This document shows positions 15,791 to 24,232 of a stretch of DNA of 64,000 bases, in pieces (the first letter of the stretch is position 1; the number at the start of each line of letters is the position of its first letter). This DNA is from Opitutales bacterium (lineage in GTDB: Bacteria; Verrucomicrobiota; Verrucomicrobiia; Opitutales; UBA2987): the NCBI GenBank assembly GCA_021772515.1, contig JAJFLU010000052.1:1-64000 (forward strand), written 5' to 3'. The notes beneath the pieces were generated by a model, which made no database searches, had not been told where the DNA came from, and saw only the letters and a list, made by a program, of their open reading frames with translations. A program made the position numbers and the translations under genes.

Positions 15791-16636
15791 TTATTTTTCT
15801 AAGATTATTCCGGTTTGATAGCCATAGGCTTCTGGTTTGATCCAGATTACTTTCATTACGGATTTGAGTATATCCAAATAGTATTCACGCCTATAAAATA
15901 CTTGTGAGTGTGCATCTCTATCGAAGACACATAGGTCAAAGTCAGTAGTCAGTGCTTCATTATCTATGATTGTTTTAGTTAATGCTGCATCAGGATAATC
16001 TTTTTTCAGGAGTTTCAGGCTGTGTTCGTCATGAATGGTAATAAATATCCTGCCACCGGGTTTAATTATCCGCCTTAGCTCCAGTAACCAAGCATCTGCC
16101 AAATCGTCAATATGAGTGAAGACTGAACCAGAATAGATGAGGTCAAAATGGTTATCCTCAAAGGGTAAATGTGGTATCGTTGTCGTAACTGCAAATTTGA
16201 AGCACGATGGAAAATAGCGCTTATTCCACATAATGTGATTGCCGCTAATATCAATCCCCCAGACATCTGATTTTTGAGCGTAGCGATATAGATGCCTCAA
16301 CATACGACCCGCAGCACAGCCAAACTCCAAAATGCGCTGGCCATCGTTAAAGGCAAATCCCGTTTCTCCCAGGCCCTCAATCATCGTCTTGCAGTCGGAC
16401 TCACCACTTCCTAAGTAACCCTCCACATTATCAGAATACCCTATCCATAAATCTTTTGGTGGTATGGGTATTCCCTGAGAGCATTTCTCTACCTTTGGCA
16501 ATTGAGTCGCTATTCTATAATTCTTTGAATCCTCCTTGTAGGGGAAGTATTTCACTGAGGATATCGAGAGCGGCTTGAAACCACCGAAGCGATTTATTGC
16601 CCATATTTTCTCTTTTAACCAATCTTTAAAATTCAT
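15791..16636 (-). CDS. Class I SAM-dependent methyltransferase
   Basis: This 281-residue protein has a Rossmann methyltransferase core: motif I LEFGCAAGRM near 103-112, an acidic GIDIS residue in motif II, FDLIYSGSVFTHI near 165-177 and RRIIKPGGRIFITIH near 188-202. It belongs to the Methyltransf_11/25-type group seen with glycan or small-molecule modification. The N-terminal 80 residues include IPPKDLWIGYSDN, found in sugar- or lipid-acting methyltransferases. No partner gene is adjacent. Base composition is AT-rich compared with the SOD and tadA genes that follow, consistent with horizontal transfer. Substrate unknown. Confidence 0.88.
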   Translation of the reverse strand: MNFKDWLKEKIWAINRFGGFKPLSISSVKYFPYKEDSKNYRIATQLPKVEKCSQGIPIPPKDLWIGYSDNVEGYLGSGESDCKTMIEGLGETGFAFNDGQRILEFGCAAGRMLRHLYRYAQKSDVWGIDISGNHIMWNKRYFPSCFKFAVTTTIPHLPFEDNHFDLIYSGSVFTHIDDLADAWLLELRRIIKPGGRIFITIHDEHSLKLLKKDYPDAALTKTIIDNEALTTDFDLCVFDRDAHSQVFYRREYYLDILKSVMKVIWIKPEAYGYQTGIILEK

Positions 16637-16779
16637 ATGAATAGCTATATAGGTAGACGGTAAATAAGCCGCAACAAAGAGAAAAAATATTTTTATGGTC
16701 GGTGCTTCAAGAATATTCGCAATTGAAGTGTAGTGGGTTTGGGGGACAGCCGCTAGTTGGGTGGTGTTTATAGTACTGT

Positions 16780-16813
16780 AAAAAGCCGCCCGGTGGATTT
16801 CCGGACGGCTTTG
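16780..16813 (-). terminator. Rho-independent terminator of the SOD gene
   Basis: Read on the minus strand, AAAGCCGTCCGG and CCGGGCGGCTTT form a 12-bp stem (one G-T pair) around AAATCCA, followed by TTT. It lies about 50 bp downstream of the sodA stop codon and fits a strong terminator. Confidence 0.8.
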
Positions 16814-16862
16814 AGGTTTGGGTTTTTTAGGGTTTTACTAAATTCGTTTTGTCGGATTGGTT

Positions 16863-17477
16863 TTAGCTTTTGGCGTTGTTGTAATTGGCCTCGGCTTGAT
16901 CCCAGTTTAATACGTTCCAGAATGCTTCGATGTATTTGGGGCGGAGATTCTGGTATTTGAGATAGTAGGCGTGTTCCCAGACATCGAGCGCGATTACCGG
17001 TGGGTGTTTGTCCATGACGGGGGAATCCTGGTTTGGGGTGGAACCCACTTTCAAATTTCCATCACCGTCGAGGCCGAGCCATGCCCAGCCGCTGCCAAAT
17101 CGGGTGGCTCCGGCGGTCGCGAATGCGGCTTTAAATTTATCGATCCCGCCCAATTCCGCATCGATGGCCGCTGCGAGGTTTCCGACGGGCACTCCACTGC
17201 CGCCGGGTGCGATGATTTTCCAGAAAAAACTATGGTTGCAATGCCCGCCGCCGTTGTTGCGCACCGCCGTGCGGATGCCTTCGGGGACAACGTCGAGATT
17301 GCTAATCAGGTCGCAAATACAATCGGGGGCGTCGTAACCGGCGCCGGCGATGGCGTTGTTCAGGTTGGTAACGTAGGCGTTGTGGTGCTTCGAGTGATGG
17401 ATTTCCATCGTTTGCGCATCGATATGGGGTTCGAGCGCGTCATAAGCGTAGTCGAGATTCGGAAGTTCGTAAGCCAT
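16863..17477 (-). CDS. sodA: Superoxide dismutase, Fe/Mn family
   Basis: This 204-residue cytosolic enzyme dismutates superoxide to oxygen and hydrogen peroxide. Metal ligands are His27 (in EIHHSKHH), His82 (in [10 protein letters not shown]), and the Asp and His of DVWEHAYY near 163-167. GSGWAWL and [17 protein letters not shown] complete the family signature. GGGHCNH and the QNLRP stretch lean toward the manganese form, but metal choice cannot be settled from sequence alone. The gene is transcribed alone and has its own terminator. Confidence 0.97.
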   Translation of the reverse strand: MAYELPNLDYAYDALEPHIDAQTMEIHHSKHHNAYVTNLNNAIAGAGYDAPDCICDLISNLDVVPEGIRTAVRNNGGGHCNHSFFWKIIAPGGSGVPVGNLAAAIDAELGGIDKFKAAFATAGATRFGSGWAWLGLDGDGNLKVGSTPNQDSPVMDKHPPVIALDVWEHAYYLKYQNLRPKYIEAFWNVLNWDQAEANYNNAKS

Positions 17478-17571
17478 TTTTTTGTCCTCTTTTGTTAACG
17501 TTTAGTATCGGTAATCCATTGCCAGTAAAAATTCCCTGCGTGTATTTGAGCTCATCAAATAGGGTAAAATA

Positions 17572-18123
17572 TTAATCGTCAAACTTTTGCCCCTGACTTT
17601 TTCGCTTTTTTTCAAAAAAGGTCTGAATGAGCTCACGGCATTCCGCCTCGAATACGCCTTTGGAAATGGTGAAGTGGTGATTGATTAGCGGAAGGGCATT
17701 CAAATCCGCTGCGCCGCCGAGACAGCCCATTTTGGCGTCGGCCACGGCAAAAACGACGCGACTCACCCGGCTCATGAGTAGGGCACCCGAACACATCGGG
17801 CAGGGCTCCTTGGTCACGTAGAGGGTGCAGCCGTTGAGCCGCCAATCGCCGATTCGGTGGCTGGCCTGCGTGAGGGCAAGCATTTCGGCATGGGCGGTGG
17901 GGTCACCGGTCCCCTCGATGCGATTGTGGGCCTTGGCGATGACCTCGCCCTCCCATTCGATGACTGCGCCAACCGGCACCTCCTCCTCTCGCCATGCGTC
18001 GATGGCCTGATTATAGGCTAATTTCATGTAAAAAAGGTCATCACGCAACAATTGCGACGGGTGAACTTTTTCAAAAGGGCATTCCATTTCCGAGGGAGTT
18101 TTTCCGTTAGATTTCATTGTCAC
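17572..18123 (-). CDS. tadA: tRNA-specific adenosine deaminase TadA
   Basis: This 183-residue protein converts adenosine 34 of tRNA-Arg(ACG) to inosine. The zinc ligands and catalytic Glu are His78 and Glu80 (in HAEMLAL) and Cys108 and Cys111 (in EPCPMC). The LMSRVSRVVFAV and QTFFEKKRK segments fit TadA better than other deaminases. The N-terminus carries about 30 extra residues compared with E. coli TadA; a start at the internal ATG of FYMKLAY would give the usual length. The gene precedes infA in opposite orientation. Confidence 0.94.
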   Translation of the reverse strand: MTMKSNGKTPSEMECPFEKVHPSQLLRDDLFYMKLAYNQAIDAWREEEVPVGAVIEWEGEVIAKAHNRIEGTGDPTAHAEMLALTQASHRIGDWRLNGCTLYVTKEPCPMCSGALLMSRVSRVVFAVADAKMGCLGGAADLNALPLINHHFTISKGVFEAECRELIQTFFEKKRKSQGQKFDD

Positions 18124-18262
18124 CGGTATGCCAAAACCGCGCTAATTATCTTTAAATCGCGGTTTATTACTTGACTTGGTTGCATAAAATAGGCTCTGAG
18201 TGCATCTTATTGAAACTTAATTCCCGGGGAAATCTTTTCGGCTGGGAACTTTTTTTAAATAT

Positions 18263-18544
18263 ATGGCTAATCAAGACTCAATTGAAGTGGAAGGAAAAAT
18301 CGTCACGGTTCTTCCCGGAACGATGTTTCGCGTAGAACTGCCCGACACCAATGGCCATCAAGTGCTGGCGCATATTTCCGGCAAATTGAGGAAAAATTTC
18401 ATCAAAATCACCGTGGGCGATACTGTCAAAATGGAAATGAGTCCCTATGATCTGGACCGTGCCCGTATCGTCTATCGCCTGCGAAACGCAAGAACCAACA
18501 GAAATGCCCCCATTCGCAGTTTTGGTCCGCGTCGAAAAAGATAA
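18263..18544 (+). CDS. infA: Translation initiation factor IF-1
   Basis: This 93-residue protein is an S1/OB-fold initiation factor that binds the A site of the 30S subunit. Residues 5-71 carry the whole family pattern: [36 protein letters not shown] and [22 protein letters not shown]. The common form has 72 residues; here about 20 basic residues (ARTNRN...FGPRRKR) extend the C-terminus, a variant known from several bacterial phyla. A hairpin that may terminate its transcript lies at 18595-18620. Confidence 0.96.
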   Translation: MANQDSIEVEGKIVTVLPGTMFRVELPDTNGHQVLAHISGKLRKNFIKITVGDTVKMEMSPYDLDRARIVYRLRNARTNRNAPIRSFGPRRKR

Positions 18545-18594
18545 CCCCCACCCTCCCGTTTCCGCCATTTTACGGGCGATTGATTGCCACCCCG

Positions 18595-18620
18595 CCCGTT
18601 CCCGCCAGACGGGTTTTTTG
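18595..18620 (+). terminator. Probable terminator of infA
   Basis: A short stem (CCCGT and ACGGG around a 9-nt loop) is followed by TTTTTTG. It lies 50 bp after the infA stop codon. It overlaps the first codons of the longest frame of the permease gene, which argues for a later start of that gene. Confidence 0.5.
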
Positions 18621-18622
18621 TT

Positions 18623-19699
18623 GTGAGCCTTTGCGCCAGCCCCAAAGCCAGACGCCGATGCCTTGTGGCATTGGTTTTTATTCTCATTCTGGCGGCATTT
18701 TACTCGATCGGGGCCGGACCGATCGATATCAGTTTTTCACAGGCCGTTTCCCTGGTTGAATCAAAAATGGGTCGGAGCGTGGATGGGACGATTTTTTCAC
18801 CCTATACGGAGGAAACTTTATGGGCCGTGCTTTGGTCGATTCGCCTGCCGAGGGTGCTGCTGGCACTATTGGTGGGTTCCGCCCTCGCCCTCGCCGGGGC
18901 CGGGATGCAGGGGCTGTTTCGCAATCCCCTGGCCGACCCCTCGCTGATTGGAGTCTCCGCCGGGGCTGCCATGGGCGCGGTTGGCGCCATCGTCCTGTTG
19001 GGAGGTACGGCGGCCTTCCAAGTCCCCTGGATGAAAGAGGCAGCGATGCCGGTCTTCGCATTTATCTGTGGTGTGGGCACGACTTTTTGCGTCTATCACA
19101 TATCAAAAGTCGAGGGGCGCACCATCGTGGCAACCATGCTCCTGGCTGGCATCGCGGTGAACGCCCTCGCATCGGCCCTCATCGGATCCTTGCTTTTTCT
19201 ATCGGACAACTCCCAGTTGCGTGATTTTACGTTTTGGTCTCTCGGAAGTTTGAGTGGGGCATCGTGGAAAAACCTTTTCCCGGTCGCCCTTCTGGTTTTA
19301 CCCGTCCTTGCCGTATTTCCTTTTTTCTCCCGTTCGCTGAACGCCTTTTTGCTGGGCGAGGCCGATGCTTATTATCTGGGAGTCGAAGTGGATCGCCTGA
19401 AAAAATGGATTGTTTTTTTAAGCGCGGCAATTGTCGGGGCAACGGTGGCGGTTTGCGGGATTATCAGCTTTGTCGGGTTGGTGGTTCCGCATATGGTAAG
19501 GGCTGTGGTGGGGCCGGACCACCGGTTCGTCATCCCGGCATCGGCTTTGCTGGGCGCGATATTGCTGGTCGGGGCAGATATGTTTGCGCGGGTATTTTTC
19601 GCTCCCGTGGAACTGCCAATCGGGGTGGTCACGGCGGTTTTTGGGGCTCCGTTTTTTATCGGTTTGCTCTACTATACACGGCAAACCATCTGGGCTTGA
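18623..19699 (+). CDS. FecCD-type iron/haem ABC transporter permease
   Basis: This protein of about 358 residues has some ten hydrophobic segments and the signatures of the FecCD/BtuC/HmuU permeases: IRLPRVLLALLVGSALALAGAGMQG, NPLADPSLIGVSAGAA and GIISFVGLVVPHMVR. It forms the inner-membrane channel of an importer for haem, siderophore or cobalamin. The frame extends upstream to a TTG at 18584, but that stretch overlaps a terminator-like hairpin, so the GTG at 18623 is preferred; the exact start is uncertain. It lies 6 bp before the ATPase gene. No periplasmic binding protein or TonB receptor is adjacent. Confidence 0.93.
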   Translation: MSLCASPKARRRCLVALVFILILAAFYSIGAGPIDISFSQAVSLVESKMGRSVDGTIFSPYTEETLWAVLWSIRLPRVLLALLVGSALALAGAGMQGLFRNPLADPSLIGVSAGAAMGAVGAIVLLGGTAAFQVPWMKEAAMPVFAFICGVGTTFCVYHISKVEGRTIVATMLLAGIAVNALASALIGSLLFLSDNSQLRDFTFWSLGSLSGASWKNLFPVALLVLPVLAVFPFFSRSLNAFLLGEADAYYLGVEVDRLKKWIVFLSAAIVGATVAVCGIISFVGLVVPHMVRAVVGPDHRFVIPASALLGAILLVGADMFARVFFAPVELPIGVVTAVFGAPFFIGLLYYTRQTIWA

Positions 19700-19705
19700 T
19701 ACACT

Positions 19706-20500
19706 ATGCTGAAGGCCAATCAAATATCCTGCGCCTTCGACGGGCAAAAAATTGTCGACAATGTCTCGCTGGACCTTGGCGGGGGCCAGGTGATTGCTTT
19801 GACCGGACCAAATGGCGCCGGAAAGACCACTTTATTTCGCCTCCTCACGGGGGAGCTGCCCCCCGACCCTGGCAGTATCGAAGTTGGTGGGCGTCCATTG
19901 GGGAATTGGCCGACCCCGGAAATTTCACGTATTCGTGGAGCCCTCGCCCAGGAATCGCAGTTGAACTTTCCTTTTACGGTCATGGAAGTCGCCCTGCTCG
20001 GCCGTTTGCCTCATTTGCGCAAAGGTGAAACCGCCCTGGACTACGAAATCGCCCTGAAGGCCCTCCAAAAAATGGACATGGCCCCCTTGGCCAAACGCCT
20101 TTTTACAACACTCTCCGGGGGCGAAAAACAGCGCACGCAATTGGCCCGGGTTTTCGCTCAGATTTGGGAATCAGCACCCGATCAAGGGAGGCTTTTGATG
20201 CTGGACGAACCTACCGCGAGCCTCGATTTGGCCCATCAGCACGCCACATTGCAGGCAGCGAGAGATTTTGCCTCGCGCGGCGCGGCGGTGATGCTGGTAT
20301 TGCATGATCTCAACTTGGCGGCTTCCTACGCGGATGAGGTGATCGTTATGAACGAAGGCCGTATTATCCGCCAAGGACCGCCTGCCGAGGCCCTCCAGCC
20401 GAAGATCATCGAAGAGGTTTTCGGAGTCCGCGCTCGAATCGTTCCCCAACCCGATGGCGGCGGCTTCTACATTGCAACGGAGCCACATTCACGCCGATAA
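19706..20500 (+). CDS. HmuV-like ABC transporter ATP-binding protein
   Basis: This 264-residue ATPase powers the neighbouring permease. Walker A is GPNGAGKTTL near 35-44, the Q-loop follows in LAQESQL, the signature is LSGGEKQR near 135, and Walker B is LLMLDEPTAS near 163-172 with an H-switch in VLHDLNLAA. The sequence resembles HmuV and other haem importers more than FecE. The gene starts 6 bp after the permease stop. Substrate (haem, siderophore or B12) cannot be fixed without the binding protein. Confidence 0.94.
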   Translation: MLKANQISCAFDGQKIVDNVSLDLGGGQVIALTGPNGAGKTTLFRLLTGELPPDPGSIEVGGRPLGNWPTPEISRIRGALAQESQLNFPFTVMEVALLGRLPHLRKGETALDYEIALKALQKMDMAPLAKRLFTTLSGGEKQRTQLARVFAQIWESAPDQGRLLMLDEPTASLDLAHQHATLQAARDFASRGAAVMLVLHDLNLAASYADEVIVMNEGRIIRQGPPAEALQPKIIEEVFGVRARIVPQPDGGGFYIATEPHSRR

Positions 20501-20576
20501 ATTCGCGGAAAATTCTATCGAGTAATAATTGTTTAAGTCATTTTTCTTAGGGGATTTACAAACAATCATTGACATT

Positions 20577-20645
20577 ATGGGAAAACGATCTATGTTTCAT
20601 ATCTGGTTTCTGTTATTTTTGTTTTTACTAGGCTTTATTGTTTAA
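20577..20645 (+). CDS. Possible 22-residue hydrophobic peptide
   Basis: The frame encodes MGKRSMFH followed by a fully hydrophobic stretch of Trp, Phe and Leu up to GFIV, like known small membrane peptides. A purine stretch (AGGGGATT) lies about 20 bases upstream, too far for a good ribosome binding site, and the first ATG lies between the -35 and -10 boxes of the promoter described here. If translated, the second ATG at 20592 has the same problem. Weak candidate. Confidence 0.2.
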   Translation: MGKRSMFHIWFLLFLFLLGFIV

Positions 20646-20686
20646 ATTTCTGTCCCCCCTATACAGAAACAGGTAGTAGTAGTAAT

Positions 20687-20719
20687 AAAAACCGCCAACT
20701 TCGGTTGGCGGTTTTTTTA
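20687..20719 (+). terminator. Rho-independent terminator
   Basis: ACCGCCAAC and GTTGGCGGT pair perfectly around a TTCG tetraloop and are followed by seven T residues; the preceding AAAA also pairs with the T-run. It closes the candidate small RNA or the ABC-transporter operon. Confidence 0.9.
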
Positions 20720-20771
20720 CTTTTTGATTAACTCCTGGGAAAATCCGTATAGGCTCTGCTCAATAAATGAG

Positions 20772-21665
20772 ATGAAAATATTGGTTTCAGGAGCTTCGGG
20801 GTTAATAGGACGACCCATTTGCCAACACTTGGCGCAGGAGGGTTGTCAGGTAGTGCGGCTTTCGCGTCGGCCTTCCCGGCGCGAGGACATCCTATGGGAT
20901 CCTGAAAAAGGGAACCTCGATTTCGGGCCGGATGAGCATTTTGACGCCGTGGTCCACCTTGCGGGGGAAAACATCGCCTCGGGACTCTGGACTGCTGGGC
21001 GGAAGCGGCGCATTCTCGATAGCCGGGTAAAAGGAACCGACTTGCTCTGCCGACGTTTATTGGAATTGCCGACCCCACCGGAGGTTTTTCTGTGTGCATC
21101 GGCGGTGGGGTATTACCCGATTAACACGGGTGTAACCAATGATGAAACGAGTCCGCCGGGCGAGGGGTTCCTGGCATCGGTATGTCAAGCCTGGGAAGCT
21201 GCGACAATCCCGTTGGCAAGTGGAGGGACGCGGGTTGTCAATTTGCGCTTCGGGGTGATTCTGAGCGGAGATGGAGGCGCTCTGGGAAAAATGCTGCCCC
21301 TGTTCAAAATGGGGCTCGGCGGGCCGGTGGGTTCAGGTCGTCAAATGATGAGCTGGATTTCCCTCCCCGATGTCGTTGGGGTCGTTGCCACCTGTCTCCG
21401 AGATTCACGATATGCCGGGCCTGTCAATGTCGTCGCCCCGCAACCGGCGAGCAACCGCGAGTTCACCCGCGCCCTGGGCCGTGTTTTAAAAAAACCGACC
21501 CTCTTTCCAGCGCCCGCTTTCGCATTAAGCCTCGTACTCGGCCAAATGGCTCGCGAAACCCTGCTGGCGGACTCCCGCGCGACGCCGAATGTTCTTCTCA
21601 AAAACGGTTATTGCTTTCAATGTGAAACTTTGGAGGGCGCGCTTGCCAATGTCCTGTCGCGATGA
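20772..21665 (+). CDS. TIGR01777/SDR39U1-family NAD-dependent epimerase
   Basis: This protein of 297 residues belongs to the extended short-chain dehydrogenase group SDR39U1 (E. coli YfcH-like). The nucleotide-binding motif GASGLIG is at 7-13. VHLAGENIA, then GLWTAGRKRRILDSRVKGTDLL and SAVGYYP are the family marks, and MMSWISLPDVVG follows near 200. The ATG at 20772 begins directly before the first beta-strand (MKILVSG). The frame reaches upstream to 20724, but those residues are not conserved-looking and start inside the terminator region. Biochemical role of the family is not established. It leads a four-gene plus-strand run. Confidence 0.92.
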   Translation: MKILVSGASGLIGRPICQHLAQEGCQVVRLSRRPSRREDILWDPEKGNLDFGPDEHFDAVVHLAGENIASGLWTAGRKRRILDSRVKGTDLLCRRLLELPTPPEVFLCASAVGYYPINTGVTNDETSPPGEGFLASVCQAWEAATIPLASGGTRVVNLRFGVILSGDGGALGKMLPLFKMGLGGPVGSGRQMMSWISLPDVVGVVATCLRDSRYAGPVNVVAPQPASNREFTRALGRVLKKPTLFPAPAFALSLVLGQMARETLLADSRATPNVLLKNGYCFQCETLEGALANVLSR

Positions 21666-21686
21666 CTTCATAACGATTTCCGTCAA

Positions 21687-22595
21687 ATGAGTTTACCCAT
21701 CTACTATCTCCTGCCGTTAATCTGCGCCGTGGTGGCGGCGTTTTCCACCATGCTGCTGAAACGGGCGATGGATGGCGGCGTCGGCATCACACGGGTGCTT
21801 TTCGTCGATAACTGGATAACTTTTTTCATTATTTTGCCCCTCTGGTTCTTTGTTGAAGGCCCCCTGCCCTGGAACCATATGCATTGGCCCGTGATCACCA
21901 GTCTTGTCGCTTTTGGGGGCCTCGTTTTCACTTTTCTATCCCTGAAACTTGGTGATGTCAGCGTGGTGACACCGGTTGCGGGCGCCAAAGTCCTTTTTGT
22001 GGCTTTCTTCTCCCTCTTTTTGGTGTCGGAAACAGTGAGGGGATCCTGGTGGGTGGGTGCCGGATTAACTTTCCTCGCGATCTATCTACTCGGAGGATCG
22101 GGAGGGGTTTTCAGGAAACAGAACGCCTACGCAATCCTCGCGGCCATCATGGGAGCGGCTTTTTTTGCCTTGGGGGATGTTCTCATTCAACGGTGGTCGG
22201 CGGATTTCGGTTTTCAAAGGTATGTGGTTATTTCGTCGGCTCTCATTGCGCTCGAGTCGTTTGCCCTGGTGCCTTTTTTCCATGCTCCGCTGCGCAGCGT
22301 CCCCGTCAAGAGTTGGCTTTGGCTGACCCCGGGGGCGATTTTGCTGACCCTGCAATGGCTGGGGCTGGCCTACTGTTTCAGCTACTACGGCAAGGCCACG
22401 GCGATCAACATCGTCTACGGTTCGAGAGGGCTCTGGAGTGTTGCCCTGGTCTGGTTGATCGGACCACTTATCGGAAACAAGGAAAAGCATGTCGGAAAAA
22501 AAGTCATGCTTCGGCGATTCCTGGGAGCTTTGCTGCTCTGCGTGGCCATTGCCCTCGTTTTACTGGACGAATCCGAACTTACTATCACACCATGA
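21687..22595 (+). CDS. EamA/DMT-superfamily membrane transporter
   Basis: This 302-residue integral membrane protein has about ten hydrophobic helices in two homologous halves, as in the drug/metabolite transporter superfamily. The first half begins LPLICAVVAAFSTMLLKRAM and contains LGDVSVVTPVAGAKV, where the VSVVTPV motif is typical. The second half contains FFALGDVLIQRW and YGSRGLWSVALVWLIG. Substrate is unknown. Its stop codon overlaps the start of dtd by 4 bp (ATGA), so the two are translationally coupled. Confidence 0.9.
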   Translation: MSLPIYYLLPLICAVVAAFSTMLLKRAMDGGVGITRVLFVDNWITFFIILPLWFFVEGPLPWNHMHWPVITSLVAFGGLVFTFLSLKLGDVSVVTPVAGAKVLFVAFFSLFLVSETVRGSWWVGAGLTFLAIYLLGGSGGVFRKQNAYAILAAIMGAAFFALGDVLIQRWSADFGFQRYVVISSALIALESFALVPFFHAPLRSVPVKSWLWLTPGAILLTLQWLGLAYCFSYYGKATAINIVYGSRGLWSVALVWLIGPLIGNKEKHVGKKVMLRRFLGALLLCVAIALVLLDESELTITP

Positions 22596-23050
22596 GAGCT
22601 GTCTTGCAGAGAGTCGCCGAAGCCTCTGTGTGCGTGGAGGATGAGGTGGTTGGCGAAATCGGGGGGCCGGGCTTGCTCGTATTTCTGGGTATCGAGAAAA
22701 ACGACGGCCCGGAAGACCTCGAATGGCTCAGTCAGAAAATACCGTCCATACGCCTTTTCCCGGATGAAAACGGATTGATGAACCGCTCGGTCCTCGACGT
22801 GGGAGGCGGCATCCTCGTTATCAGCCAATTTACCCTCTACGGAAATCTCCGCAAAGGCACGCGCCCCTCGTTCAACCGGGCGGCCCCGCCGGAAATCGCC
22901 GTGCCTCTTTACAGGGAGTTTATCAAACAGATCGCCGCCCACCTCGGCAAACCCGTCGCCACCGGTGAATTCGGCAAAATGATGAAAATCCAAGCCCTCA
23001 ACGACGGCCCCGTCACCCTCCTCCTGGATACCAAGAACAAACGACTCTAA
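22592..23050 (+). CDS. dtd: D-aminoacyl-tRNA deacylase
   Basis: This 152-residue enzyme removes D-amino acids and glycine mischarged onto tRNA. It begins MRAVLQRV and carries the two family motifs SQFTLYGN near 82-89 and NDGPVTLLLDT near 137-147, with the cross-subunit Gly-cisPro and catalytic Thr. Length is normal (145-150). A longer frame in the same phase extends to 22049 but is the shadow of the upstream transporter; the ATG at 22592 overlaps the transporter stop codon and is the true start. Confidence 0.97.
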   Translation: MRAVLQRVAEASVCVEDEVVGEIGGPGLLVFLGIEKNDGPEDLEWLSQKIPSIRLFPDENGLMNRSVLDVGGGILVISQFTLYGNLRKGTRPSFNRAAPPEIAVPLYREFIKQIAAHLGKPVATGEFGKMMKIQALNDGPVTLLLDTKNKRL

Positions 23051-23426
23051 GAAATTAAATCTTCCTCCTCCTCTCCCTCATTGTCTTCCTCTTCATCCTC
23101 TTTTCCCCCTCAAAAAAAGTAAACAGTCAAACCACAGATTTCACAGATAAACGCAGATAATTCATTAAAAGCGTCCGAAAACATCTTTCTATAAACTATC
23201 CGTGCTTCCTTTCCCCCTCCCTCTCATCCGTGTTCATCTGTGTAATCCGTGGTTAAAAAAACCTCTTTTCCCCTTCCTACATTCTCACCCTCACCTTCTC
23301 CGTCCTCCATTTCCCCGCCCCAACAAATTGTCCGTGCAATCCTTAGTAAAAAAGCATTCGCGTTAATTAGCGTTCATTCGCGGTTCAAATTTAGGTTTCC
23401 ATCACCAACTATTGCACATTGACGAA
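23051..23426. repeat. Intergenic region with several interspersed repeats
   Basis: No gene is seen. The region holds a polypyrimidine tract (23058-23110), an ACCACAGATTTCACAGATAAACG repeat at 23130-23172 (the reverse-orientation form of the CATCCGTGTTCATC family), one forward copy at 23224-23260, and a related ATTCGCGTTAATTAGCG unit at 23352-23391. Such short mirror-like units recur between genes in many environmental bacterial genomes. Confidence 0.7.
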
Positions 23427-23975
23427 ATGACCCGAGTTTCCAAAGGCGATCCTCTCGGGGCGGATTTTTTTGACCGCCCCACCCTCGAAGTGACCCGTGA
23501 TCTGCTCGGCAAAAACCTCTGTTGCCGCAGTGCTGGCCAAGGCCGCAAAATTATCCGGCTGCGGCTGACTGAGTTGGAGGCCTATGACGGACCCGACGAC
23601 AAAGCCTGCCACGCCCATCGGGGGAAAACGCCCCGAAACGCAATCATGTTCGGGCCTCCGGGTTACTGGTATGTCTATTTATGCTACGGAGTGCATTGGC
23701 TCTTGAACATCGTGGTGGGCCCCGAGGATTACCCGGCGGCGGTGCTCATTCGCGGTGCGGGCGATATCGAAGGCCCCGGCAGGCTCACGCGGGCGCTGGG
23801 GATCGACAAATCCCACAACCACCTCCCGGCGCACAAAAAAAGCGGCCTCTGGATCGAGGAAAACGGTCTGGCCGTCCCGGAAAACGAAATAACCCGCACG
23901 CCCCGCATCGGCATCGATTCAGTAGGGCAACCCTGGGCAAAAAAGCCCTACCGCATGGTCTGGCACCCCGAATAA
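23427..23975 (+). CDS. 3-methyladenine DNA glycosylase, AAG/MPG family
   Basis: This protein of about 182 residues excises alkylated purines as the first step of base excision repair. The family marks are FFDRPTLEVTRDLLGKNL, ELEAYDGPDDKACHA with the catalytic Glu, TPRNAIMFGPPGYWYVYLCYGVHW and GPGRLTRALGI. The ATG at 23427 is preferred over an upstream TTG at 23412 because it is a better initiator and the intervening residues are not conserved. The last bases are followed by another polypyrimidine tract. Confidence 0.95.
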   Translation: MTRVSKGDPLGADFFDRPTLEVTRDLLGKNLCCRSAGQGRKIIRLRLTELEAYDGPDDKACHAHRGKTPRNAIMFGPPGYWYVYLCYGVHWLLNIVVGPEDYPAAVLIRGAGDIEGPGRLTRALGIDKSHNHLPAHKKSGLWIEENGLAVPENEITRTPRIGIDSVGQPWAKKPYRMVWHPE

Positions 23976-24155
23976 ATCTCGGTCTTCCTCCTCCTCTCCG
24001 TCCACCTCTTCGTCTTCATCCTCATCCTCTCCGTCCTCCTCCTGATGTGCACTGGACAGAAAATTCTCTTTGGTCAATCGATGAGAACAACGACATTACA
24101 GCGTGATGTGTCCCGAGAAAACACCGGGGGCGCGCCGAGACCCCAAGAAAACAAA

Positions 24156-24232
24156 TGGCACGGGAGGAGGGGCTCGAACCCCCGACCCTCGGTTTAGAAA
24201 ACCGATGCTCTATCCGACTGAGCTACTCCCGC
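24156..24232 (-). tRNA. tRNA-Arg (anticodon UCU)
   Basis: The minus strand folds into a full cloverleaf of 77 nt including an encoded CCA. The acceptor GCGGGAG pairs with CTCCCGT (terminal G-U), the D arm contains AGCTCAGTCGGATAGAGC, the anticodon stem TCGGT/ACCGA holds the loop TTTCTAA with anticodon TCT, and the T arm contains GGGTTCGAGCCC. Its 5' half, from the anticodon loop on, is repeated without change at 26677-26717. Confidence 0.97.

Larger units (their letters stand above)
20569..20719 (+). ncRNA. Candidate small RNA with promoter and terminator
   Basis: TTGACA (20569-20574) and TATGTT (20591-20596), 16 bp apart, form a good sigma-70-type promoter. From about 20603 the transcript would run for roughly 115 nt to a perfect rho-independent terminator (stem 20691-20699 with 20704-20712, TTCG loop, T-run). 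An internal hairpin pairs TTTCTGT (20647-20653) with ACAGAAA (20663-20669). The unit sits between two plus-strand operons and ends before the next start codon, so a small RNA is plausible. An alternative is a 22-residue membrane peptide encoded within it. Confidence 0.45.

Noticed and set aside
18584-18622. Extended N-terminus of the FecCD permease from a TTG codon
   Set aside because: It runs through a terminator-like hairpin behind infA and is not conserved in character.
22049-22591. N-terminal extension of dtd
   Set aside because: Shadow of the DMT transporter; the true start overlaps the transporter stop codon.
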